Source: Deltaproteobacteria bacterium
GTDB taxonomy: Bacteria > Desulfobacterota > Desulfobacteria > Desulfobacterales > ETH-SRB1
Direction: 5' to 3'
Assembly: GCA_030611115.1 (NCBI GenBank)
Contig: JAUWQK010000112.1
Coordinates: forward strand, 1 to 5,323
Length of the DNA stretch: 5,323 nt
Shown piece by piece: positions 1 to 5,323 of the stretch. Position 1 is the stretch's first letter. Every line of letters begins with the position of its first letter. Made by a program: the position numbers and the translations under genes. A model generated the notes under the pieces. The model worked only from the letters and a program-made list of their open reading frames with translations. It was not told the DNA's origin and ran no database searches.

Positions 1-22
1 CCCTCAATTCGCAATTAAGCGA

Positions 23-29
23 AAGGTGA
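23..29 (+). promoter_or_regulatory. Shine-Dalgarno site that decides the start of the response-regulator gene
   Basis: AAGGTGA matches the end of the consensus AGGAGGTGA. It ends 5 nt before GTG at 35 but overlaps GTG at 26. It therefore supports the later start, giving a protein that begins MEKIKPLVLIVDD with the receiver domain's first strand close to the N-terminus. No promoter is visible in the few bases before it. Confidence 0.55.
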
Positions 30-34
30 CAACA

Positions 35-1633
35 GTGGAAAAAATTAAGCCTCTGGTTTTGATTGTTGACGACAACTCAACAAATATCGATCTATTGGTA
101 GACACATTAAAGAACGACTACCGGCTGGGTGTTGCCAAAAATGGACAGAAAGCGCTTGATTATACGGAAAAGTACCTGCCGGATCTGATCCTCCTGGACA
201 TCATGATGCCCGGGATGAATGGATACGAGGTATGTGGCAGACTGAAAACAGCCACTAGAACAAAAGACATTCCAGTAATTTTCATCACTGCAATGACTGA
301 AACAGCGCACAAAACCAGAGCGTTTGAAGCAGGCGCTCTGGATTACATCACCAAGCCTTTTCATACAGCAGAAGTAAAAGCAAGGGTCAGAACACATCTG
401 TCTTTAAAAAAGGCGCGTGAGCATGAGATATATATCGCCTCCAAAATCCAGAGAACTCTTCTGCTTGGTAAGCCGCCACGCGATATTGATGGAATACAGA
501 TAGCTCAGTTGACGATTCCTTCACAAAAAGTCGATGGCGATTTCTATGACTTTTTTAAACTTAACAACCAGTGTTTTGATCTCGTGGTTGGAGATGTCAT
601 GGGCAAGGGAATTCCGGCAGCTTTGTTGGGAGCAGCCATAAAAAGTCATTTTTTGCGCGTTCTAAATGAACTGATTCGCTTGACTGACAAAAAAGAATTT
701 CCCGATCCTGAAAAAATTATTTCATCAGTTCATTCCAGCATGATTGATCAACTGGAAGATATAGAAACCTTTGTTACCTTATGTTATGCTCGATTCGATA
801 TGACAAAATATCTGCTTAGTTTTGTTGATTGCGGCCATATGCGAACTATCCACTTTCATGCTGATTCAAACAGATGCAGTCTGCTTCGGGGAGTAAACAT
901 GCCACTGGGCTTTCCTGAACAGGAACCTTTCAAGCAGACTTTGGTGTCTTTCAAACCAGGAGATCTCTTTGTCTTTTACTCGGACGGCCTGACAGAAGCC
1001 AAAAACCAGGATGGTGTTTTGTATGGCGAGAAACGTCTGGTCGATTTTGTGCAAAAAAACGCAATGATTGAACCCAAGGAGCTTATAAATATTGTCCGAA
1101 AAGATGTTGTTGCATTTTCACAATCCGACATTTTTGATGATGACCTCACGTGCGTATTGGTCGGTATTGAGAAAAAATCTACGAGTCAGGCTCTGTTAGA
1201 TAAAGCAAAACTCGAAATTAAGAACGATCTGATAGAACTGGCACGAGTTCGAGACTTTGTTCGGAATTTTTGTGAAGGTATCCCGGGTCTTCCTCTTGAT
1301 AATAACCGCATAAACTTGATCGAATTAGCTGTTACCGAAGTTACGGCCAACATCATTAAACACGCATATGGTGAACAAACCGGTAAACAAATCCAGATAA
1401 ATGCCCTTGTGTTGGATGACAAAATTGTTCTTCGATTTTGTGATTGGGGTAAAAGTTTTAATCCGGAGTCGGTTCCACCGCCTGTATTTGACGGATCACA
1501 AAGTGGTGGATTCGGTCTTCATATTATTTCTCATACCGTTGATGAAGTAGTTTACTCCCGTGATGAGAAAGGGAAAAATTGCACCTGCCTTAAAATCAAG
1601 ACAGGAATGAGGACAAAAGAACGAGGAGATTAA
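35..1633 (+). CDS. Response regulator with PP2C/SpoIIE-type phosphatase and RsbW-like ATPase domains (HsbR/CrsR-like)
   Basis: This is a cytoplasmic partner-switching regulator of about 532 residues. Residues 8-120 form a receiver domain, with acidic D12/D13, phosphoacceptor D55 in LLDIMMPG, T85 and K107 in TKPF. A short helical linker leads into a PP2C/SpoIIE phosphatase (about 145-380) with metal-binding acids in DGDFYDF (D167, D169), GDVMGKG (D187), SDGLTEA (D317) and FDDDLT. The C-terminal part (about 395-525) is a GHKL ATPase of RsbW/SpoIIAB type, with N-box ELAVTEVTANIIKHAYGE, DWGKSF and SGGFGLHI. All catalytic signatures look intact. By family, the phosphatase dephosphorylates and the kinase phosphorylates a STAS protein, and the gene just downstream encodes one. 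I chose GTG at 35 because AAGGTGA at 23-29 is well placed for it. GTG at 26 overlaps that site, although it keeps the frame and would add three residues. The order REC-PP2C-HATPase matches Pseudomonas HsbR and Shewanella CrsR. The activating kinase is not in the window. Confidence 0.93.
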   Translation: MEKIKPLVLIVDDNSTNIDLLVDTLKNDYRLGVAKNGQKALDYTEKYLPDLILLDIMMPGMNGYEVCGRLKTATRTKDIPVIFITAMTETAHKTRAFEAGALDYITKPFHTAEVKARVRTHLSLKKAREHEIYIASKIQRTLLLGKPPRDIDGIQIAQLTIPSQKVDGDFYDFFKLNNQCFDLVVGDVMGKGIPAALLGAAIKSHFLRVLNELIRLTDKKEFPDPEKIISSVHSSMIDQLEDIETFVTLCYARFDMTKYLLSFVDCGHMRTIHFHADSNRCSLLRGVNMPLGFPEQEPFKQTLVSFKPGDLFVFYSDGLTEAKNQDGVLYGEKRLVDFVQKNAMIEPKELINIVRKDVVAFSQSDIFDDDLTCVLVGIEKKSTSQALLDKAKLEIKNDLIELARVRDFVRNFCEGIPGLPLDNNRINLIELAVTEVTANIIKHAYGEQTGKQIQINALVLDDKIVLRFCDWGKSFNPESVPPPVFDGSQSGGFGLHIISHTVDEVVYSRDEKGKNCTCLKIKTGMRTKERGD

Positions 1634-1634
1634 C

Positions 1635-1967
1635 ATGAAACTAAGCACGGAAAAAATTGGCGATGTGACAGTTGTAACAGTGCTGACAGAAGTTCTGGAT
1701 GCAAGCAATGCTGAAGAATTTAAAATAGCCACGGCTCCCATACTTGAAAAAAACAACAAGGTTGTGTTTGAAATAAGTCAAATAAAATTTATGGACAGTT
1801 CCGGATGCGGAACCCTGCTATCTTTCCTCAGGCAGTTGAAGAGTTCAAATGGAAATCTCAAGCTGTGCGGAGTACAAGAACCGGTCCGCAGGCTGTTCGA
1901 GCTTGTTCGAATTGATCGAATAATTGAAATTTTTGACACAAAAGAAGAGGCTATAAAATCATTTTAA
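1635..1967 (+). CDS. STAS-domain anti-sigma-factor antagonist (RsbV/SpoIIAA/HsbA-like)
   Basis: This is a 110-residue single-domain STAS protein, the usual length for SpoIIAA/RsbV relatives. The key motif FMDSSGCGTLL lies at residues 52-62. By alignment with SpoIIAA (Ser58) and RsbV (Ser56), the phosphorylatable serine is Ser55, directly after Asp54. The C-terminal segment VQEPVRRLFELVRIDRIIEIF is typical of the family. The ATG lies 1 nt after the upstream TAA and has a strong AGGAG at 1624-1628 inside the end of the upstream gene, so the two are almost certainly co-transcribed and translationally linked. The inferred role is as substrate of the upstream protein's kinase and phosphatase domains. 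The unphosphorylated form would bind a downstream partner such as an anti-sigma factor or a diguanylate cyclase. No sigma factor or other target is encoded in the window, so the output is unknown. Confidence 0.93.
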   Translation: MKLSTEKIGDVTVVTVLTEVLDASNAEEFKIATAPILEKNNKVVFEISQIKFMDSSGCGTLLSFLRQLKSSNGNLKLCGVQEPVRRLFELVRIDRIIEIFDTKEEAIKSF

Positions 1968-1970
1968 GAT

Positions 1971-2066
1971 GGGAATTTAGGGATTTAGGGATTGGGGAAT
2001 TTAGGGATTAGGGAATTAAAATCAATAAAATACCTTCAATTCCTAAATCCCTAAATTCCTAAATTT
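1971..2066. repeat. Short tandem GGGAATTTA-type repeats with an inverted copy, forming a long hairpin between convergent genes
   Basis: From 1971 to 2018 the + strand reads as about six variants of a 7-9 nt unit (GGGAATTTA, GGGATTTA, GGGATTG, GGGAATTTA, GGGATTA, GGGAATTA). From 2038 to 2066 the reverse complement appears (AATTCCTAAATCCCTAAATTCC and onward). A perfect 18-nt inverted pair is 1972-1989 with 2042-2059. An alternative, nearer pairing is 1998-2017 with 2038-2057, with small bulges around a 20-nt loop. The repeat fills almost the whole gap between the stops of the STAS gene and the glycosyltransferase. It could act as a bidirectional terminator, but neither side has the T-tract of a classical intrinsic terminator. 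It could equally be a dispersed genomic repeat. Confidence 0.85.
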
Positions 2067-2067
2067 G

Positions 2068-3342
2068 TCATGATCCATAATGATTAATCAACAATTGTTC
2101 TATCTTTTCTTCCAGCATTTCATATGAAAGATAACGCCATCCCAGCATATAATTTTTTTCAGCCACCTGAGCCATTTGTTCAGAATCGTTTAGAAGATCA
2201 TTAATTTTCTTTATTGTCTGTTTTGTTATATAGTTATCAAAAGAAATAACATCAAAACCTTTTGGTTCTATGTCAGCTACAAAAATTGAATACCTGTTAA
2301 TCACTATAGGTTTTCTGAAATAGATTGATTCGACGAATGCATTGCCGTAACCTTCATATACTGACGGATAAGCTATAAGATCCGCATGTTGATAAACATC
2401 CCATAATGTAAAGATTTTCCTGCCATTTTCGTCAAAGCCTCTTTCAAAGCCTATCCTGTCCGAGATTATTTTAAGGTCAACATCTATTAGTTTTACGAAT
2501 TCTTCTATCCGCATTAAATAATCTTGCCCTTCATCTTCGGCTTTGTGAGTTATCACAAGAGAAGCCTTAGGATAATCAAGCCTTTTTACAAGCTCTAATG
2601 ATATTTCTATTCCTTTTCTTGAAACAACCCTTGTTGGTTGAAGGACAAGAAAAGCGTCATCATCAAGGCCGATTTCTTTTTTCAGGTCTCTGTTGAAATC
2701 ATCTATTTTCGGAGGCAGTATTTTAAAATCAACGATATTTGGTATTAATGTCCAACTGGCTCCTGTAAAACTGGCAAGTTTATGTCCTGCAATTGAATTA
2801 ATTACCACATGTTGAATCTTAGGATGAACAGGTGGAAAAGCGGATCTTAAATAATCTGAAGCAACAGGGCTGCTAAATCTATCTCTTTCCCAGAAAAAAT
2901 CATGATGGTGGGCAATTGTTGGAATTCCGGTTTCTATTATAAACTCAGTTATTGCAAGACCCAATGGAATATTTACAGGAATTGCCAGGGCATTTTGTAC
3001 TATGAGAATTTCAAATCCAAACTTAGAATGATATTTTTTAATCTCTTCTTTCAGTTCTTCTTTTATTTGCTGAATTTTCCTGCTGATTTCAGAAGTTCGT
3101 TTTTTTTCAACAAATATAGCTTGGTATAATTTTAAAATTTCTTCGTGTTTAAAATGAGCTTTAGGCACCAGGTAAGAAATTGAAGGATCCGTATCAAGCT
3201 CTCCTGCCATATAATACACGGAGCAACCCTTTGAGGTAAGGACTTCCGCCCATTTTTTACTTTCAAGCGAAACTCCGTCCAGCCCTGCAAATCTTGTAGA
3301 AATAAAGCCAAAAGAAGGTTTTTTTCGATCCCAGATACTCAT
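2068..3342 (-). CDS. GT4-family (GT-B fold) glycosyltransferase
   Basis: This 424-residue protein should be a retaining, nucleotide-sugar-dependent glycosyltransferase. The N-terminal Rossmann half starts with FGFISTRFAGLDGVSLESKKWA (about 11-32), where the glycine-rich loop GLDGVS is typical of GT4 enzymes. The middle has HHHDFFWERDR at 145-155. The C-terminal donor-binding half has LQPTRVVSRKG (234-244, with Arg238 and Lys243 in the phosphate-binding positions) and YPSVYEGYGNAFVESIYFRKP. In that last motif Glu330 and Glu338 form the family E-x7-E. Residues 77-107 are rich in Lys and Glu and probably form a long amphipathic helix or short coiled coil. No signal peptide or membrane span is seen, so it should be cytoplasmic. 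AGAGAAGAG at 3351-3359 lies 8 nt before the ATG. The acceptor and sugar cannot be read from sequence. The opening motif recalls GT4 enzymes of compatible-solute (glucosylglycerate-type) synthesis, but that is only a lead. It stands alone, bracketed by repeat elements. Confidence 0.88.
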   Translation of the reverse strand: MSIWDRKKPSFGFISTRFAGLDGVSLESKKWAEVLTSKGCSVYYMAGELDTDPSISYLVPKAHFKHEEILKLYQAIFVEKKRTSEISRKIQQIKEELKEEIKKYHSKFGFEILIVQNALAIPVNIPLGLAITEFIIETGIPTIAHHHDFFWERDRFSSPVASDYLRSAFPPVHPKIQHVVINSIAGHKLASFTGASWTLIPNIVDFKILPPKIDDFNRDLKKEIGLDDDAFLVLQPTRVVSRKGIEISLELVKRLDYPKASLVITHKAEDEGQDYLMRIEEFVKLIDVDLKIISDRIGFERGFDENGRKIFTLWDVYQHADLIAYPSVYEGYGNAFVESIYFRKPIVINRYSIFVADIEPKGFDVISFDNYITKQTIKKINDLLNDSEQMAQVAEKNYMLGWRYLSYEMLEEKIEQLLINHYGS

Positions 3343-3366
3343 ATTTATTGCTCTTCTCTTTATAGT

Positions 3367-3372
3367 ATTATA
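3367..3372 (-). promoter_or_regulatory. Possible -10 box for the glycosyltransferase gene
   Basis: The - strand reads TATAAT here, 24 nt before the glycosyltransferase ATG, which would give a short leader containing the AGAGAAGAG ribosome site. At 16-18 bp upstream, where the -35 should lie, the sequence is a poor match (ACCTAA-like) and runs into the arm of the neighbouring inverted repeat. The surrounding DNA is AT-rich, so a chance match is possible. Confidence 0.3.
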
Positions 3373-3391
3373 TTGTAAATTTTAGGTTGTT

Positions 3392-3537
3392 AGGTTCACG
3401 GTTCACGGTTGGTTGTCTTGATTTCTTCATATTTCTTGAGATAGTTGTTAAATCCACGTGCCCGTTGCCAAGCCTCAACATCTTCAAAACGTTCAATTTT
3501 CATCGCTCTCTACCCTGGAACCGTGAACCGTGAACCT
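3392..3537. mobile_element. 146-bp MITE-like element with perfect 19-bp terminal inverted repeats
   Basis: The left end AGGTTCACGGTTCACGGTT (3392-3410) is the exact reverse complement of the right end AACCGTGAACCGTGAACCT (3519-3537). Each arm is itself a tandem of an approximately 8-nt unit (GGTTCACG). Between the arms, on the - strand, lie a purine-rich ribosome-site-like stretch and a 35-codon frame related to four-helix-bundle proteins. AATTTTA occurs on both sides, at 3378-3384 and 3542-3548, and could be a remnant target duplication, but it lies 7 and 4 nt away from the ends in AT-rich DNA. The size, inverted ends and deleted internal gene fit a non-autonomous derivative of a longer repeat-flanked element. 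No transposase is present. Calling it mobile is inference. Confidence 0.5.
3396..3503 (-). pseudogene. Internally deleted four-helix-bundle (S23/IVP-type) protein gene, 35 codons
   Basis: The frame opens with MKIERFEDVEAWQRAR. This is the characteristic N-terminus of the four-helix-bundle family that includes proteins encoded in 23S rRNA intervening sequences, normally about 115-125 residues. It continues directly with GFNNYLKKYEEIK, which resembles the family's C-terminal helix ending (GFIKYLKK-like). It then ends TTNREP, with the stop codon lying inside the left inverted-repeat arm. The central part, roughly 80-90 residues, is missing without loss of frame. That looks like one internal deletion after codon 16, not gradual decay. 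A GGGTAGAGAG stretch precedes the ATG. With most of the bundle missing it is unlikely to fold as its relatives do, though a short peptide could still be made. Family assignment is from memory of the motif, not a search. Confidence 0.6.
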
Positions 3538-3558
3538 GAGCAATTTTATTTATATAAT
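3530..3558 (+). promoter_or_regulatory. Possible promoter of the sensor kinase gene, -35 inside the repeat arm
   Basis: TATAAT at 3553-3558 is a perfect -10 box. Exactly 17 bp upstream is GTGAAC (3530-3535), a partial match to TTGACA at three of six positions. That -35 lies inside the right arm of the inverted repeat. The transcript would start near 3565 and have a leader of about 30 nt before the ATG at 3594. The -10 is good, the -35 is weak, and AT-rich sequence makes chance matches common. Confidence 0.4.
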
Positions 3559-3593
3559 ATACATTGCCTTAAGAAACAAGAAGCATTTTATAA

Positions 3594-5323
3594 ATGATTA
3601 TTAAACGATCAAATATTATCGGGTTATTTATTTTATTATCATTGATTTTGCTAAAGTGTAATATCTGTCTTGGTGACGAGGCTCTGGTTAAAATAGGTGT
3701 CTTGGCAAAAAGAGGAACTGAGAGGTGCCTGGAAAAATGGTCGCCAACTGCCGATTATCTTTCTGATAATATTCCAGGAATGACTTTTGAAATTGCACCC
3801 CTTGATCATGAGCAAATATATACTTCGGTTGAAAATGGTGAAGTAGATTTTGTTTTAGCCAACTCATCGATTTATGTTGAGCTGGAATATAAAAATGGAA
3901 TTAACCGTATCGCAACATTAATAAACAGGTATCTTAGCGGCTATTGCTATTACTCAAAGTATTGGGGTGTAATTTTCTGCAAGAAGGATCGAACCGATAT
4001 GAAGCGCCTGAGTGATCTAAAAAATAAAACTTTTATGGCTGTTGAAGAGTCTTCTTTAGGCGGCTGGAGGATGGCATGGCGTGAATTAAAGGATAGCGGA
4101 ATTGATCCATATAACGACTTTAAATTACTTTGCTTCGGAGGAACTCACGACGCAGTTATATATGCTGTTAGAGATGGAAAGGTCGATGCAGGGACTGTCA
4201 GGGCCGATACATTGGAAAGAATGCAAACTGAAGGCAAAATAGATATTAATGACTTTTATATGTTCCACCAACATGGCGGGAAAAAGACGGATTTGCCTTT
4301 TTCGCATTCAACTCGCGGATATCCGGAATGGCCGTTTGCGGAACTTAAACACACTTCTGATGATTTGGCGAAAAAAGTTGCAGTTGCATTGTTGCAAATG
4401 CCGGAAAACTCTCTTGCAGCTATTGCCGCAAACTGTGGCGGATGGACTGTTCCTCTCAATTACCAGCCTGTACATGAATGTTTAAAAGAGCTGAAAGTCG
4501 GTCATTACAAGGATTTAGGCAAAATAACTTTATCTGATGTTTTTAGGAAGTACTGGTACTGGATTTTAATTGCAGGTATCACATTCCTTCTTATGACAGG
4601 CTTTATTATTATGATTCTTAAGCTTAATCGAAATATTAAAGTCTCTCATAATAAACTGCAAGAAGAGATTATTGAGCATGAACGTGCAGAGATAGAATTG
4701 ATTAAAGCCAAGGAAGCTGCTGAAGCTGCCGCAGTGGCCAAGAGCGAGTTTCTTGCAAACATGAGCCATGAAATCAGGACTCCCATGCACGGAGTCATAG
4801 CTGCGACAGAACTCGCGTTGAATGAGGAAATGCCCCCCAAGACAGAGCATTATCTTGAACTCATCCAATCTTCGGCCTATTCTCTGCTTGGTATCATTAA
4901 TGATATTCTGGACTTTTCTAAGATAGAGGCCGATAAGCTGGGGTTTGAGACACGTCCCTTCAGGCTGGATGAGGTTATTGACAAGTCGGTTGACATATTC
5001 ATTAACAAGGCTTTTGAGAAGAGAATTGAGATAGTTGTTGATATTGATCTTGATACACCAAAGGCTCTTTTAGGTGATCCCTTACGCCTTCAGCAGATTA
5101 TAACTAATCTTATAAGTAATGCAGTGAAGTTTACAGGCAGGGACGGAGTTGTTTTAATAGGGGTAAAAGCTTCAGAAAAAACGTTAGAGCACACTATTTT
5201 GACATTTTTCGTAAAAGACACCGGCGTGGGAATTGCCGAGAAGGATATTAAAAAGCTTTTTAAGCCTTTCAGCCAGGTTGATACATCAAGCACGCGAGAA
5301 TATGAGGGCACAGGACTTGGATT
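3594..5323 (+). CDS. Sensor histidine kinase with periplasmic PhnD/TtrS-like binding domain (C-terminus beyond window)
   Basis: An open frame of 576 codons runs off the end of the window. Residues 1-28 form a signal peptide (basic MIIKR, then a long Leu/Ile core), probably cleaved near CLG/DEA. Residues about 32-300 form a periplasmic binding domain of the phosphonate-binding (PhnD-like) family, in the style of the tetrathionate sensor TtrS: VKIGVLAKRG, EKWSPTADYLSDNIPG, GEVDFVLANSSIY, SSLGGWRMAWRELKDSGI, GKVDAGTVRADTLE. A membrane span follows at about 320-343, then a charged signalling helix. The HisKA domain has FLANMSHEIRTPMHG with phosphoacceptor His392. The HATPase_c domain has N-box LQQIITNLISNAVKFT, DTGVGI, FKPFSQVD and GTGLG at the cut edge. 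The H- and N-box style is that of hybrid kinases, so a receiver domain probably follows outside the window. The ligand is unknown and could be an oxyanion. The ribosome site is weak (AAGAAG at 3578-3583). The start is supported by the signal peptide. Confidence 0.92.
   Translation, partial: MIIKRSNIIGLFILLSLILLKCNICLGDEALVKIGVLAKRGTERCLEKWSPTADYLSDNIPGMTFEIAPLDHEQIYTSVENGEVDFVLANSSIYVELEYKNGINRIATLINRYLSGYCYYSKYWGVIFCKKDRTDMKRLSDLKNKTFMAVEESSLGGWRMAWRELKDSGIDPYNDFKLLCFGGTHDAVIYAVRDGKVDAGTVRADTLERMQTEGKIDINDFYMFHQHGGKKTDLPFSHSTRGYPEWPFAELKHTSDDLAKKVAVALLQMPENSLAAIAANCGGWTVPLNYQPVHECLKELKVGHYKDLGKITLSDVFRKYWYWILIAGITFLLMTGFIIMILKLNRNIKVSHNKLQEEIIEHERAEIELIKAKEAAEAAAVAKSEFLANMSHEIRTPMHGVIAATELALNEEMPPKTEHYLELIQSSAYSLLGIINDILDFSKIEADKLGFETRPFRLDEVIDKSVDIFINKAFEKRIEIVVDIDLDTPKALLGDPLRLQQIITNLISNAVKFTGRDGVVLIGVKASEKTLEHTILTFFVKDTGVGIAEKDIKKLFKPFSQVDTSSTREYEGTGLG

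Noticed and set aside
1..18. Possible tail of an upstream gene (frame ending at TAA 16-18, PSIRN)
   Set aside because: Only five codons are visible and any random sequence gives a stop this often. It would fit an upstream operon partner, but nothing supports it.
1971..2066. CRISPR-like array
   Set aside because: The units are 7-9 nt, directly adjacent, without unique spacers, and followed by an inverted copy. There are no cas genes.
3396..3503. 23S rRNA intervening sequence or diversity-generating retroelement accessory gene (avd)
   Set aside because: The four-helix-bundle family occurs in both settings, but there is no rRNA sequence, reverse transcriptase or template/variable repeat in the window.
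3378..3548. AATTTTA direct repeats flanking the 146-bp element as a target-site duplication
   Set aside because: They do not abut the inverted repeats (7 and 4 nt away) and the flanks are AT-rich, so chance is a sufficient explanation. Mentioned in the element entry only.
3594..3680. Lipoprotein signal in the sensor kinase
   Set aside because: The residues before the cysteines (LLKC, CNIC) do not fit a lipobox, and a membrane-spanning kinase does not need lipidation. An ordinary Sec signal fits better.
3684..4490. Phosphonate transport binding protein as a separate gene
   Set aside because: The PhnD-like region is continuous in frame with the membrane span and kinase domains, so it is a sensor domain, not a transporter component.
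4125..4868. Several open frames of 60-100 codons on both strands in this interval
   Set aside because: They overlap the sensor kinase in other frames, have no recognisable motifs or good ribosome sites, and are explained as shadows of that gene.

Overview
The window suggests a Gram-negative bacterium of moderate to low GC. A member of the Desulfobacterota or a related lineage is my best guess. It rests on three things: the mix of partner-switching and hybrid-kinase signalling genes, the extended GT4 glycosyltransferase, and the short tandem/inverted intergenic repeats. No rRNA, tRNA or taxonomic marker gene is present, so this assignment is weak.

Layout. (1) Positions 26-1967, + strand: a tight two-gene operon. 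The first gene encodes a response regulator that carries both a PP2C/SpoIIE-type phosphatase and an RsbW/SpoIIAB-type ATPase. The second, starting 1 nt after the first gene's stop, encodes a small STAS anti-sigma-factor antagonist. Together they form a compact partner-switching module. An upstream kinase would phosphorylate the receiver domain and so shift the balance between phosphorylated and free STAS protein. The architecture resembles HsbR/HsbA of Pseudomonas and CrsR/CrsA of Shewanella. (2) Positions 1968-2067: a convergent intergenic region filled by short GGGAATTTA-like tandem repeats facing an inverted copy. It forms a long hairpin. (3) Positions 2068-3342, - strand: a GT4-family glycosyltransferase with the family's E-x7-E motif. 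(4) Positions 3343-3593: the gap between two divergent genes. It holds a 146-bp element with perfect 19-bp terminal inverted repeats and a 35-codon reading frame. That frame looks like the start and end of a four-helix-bundle (S23/IVP-type) protein gene joined by an internal deletion. (5) Positions 3594 to the window end, + strand: a sensor histidine kinase whose C-terminus lies outside the window. It has a signal peptide, a periplasmic PhnD/TtrS-like ligand-binding domain, one membrane span, and HisKA and HATPase_c domains.

How it fits together. Two signalling units flank one glycosyltransferase, which could be an output or simply a bystander. The glycosyltransferase is bracketed on both sides by repeat elements that share a design: short tandem units in one arm and their reverse complement in the other. 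The most unusual feature is the 146-bp element. It looks like a non-autonomous, internally deleted derivative of a larger repeat-flanked four-helix-bundle gene, and it now sits where the promoters of both divergent genes should be.
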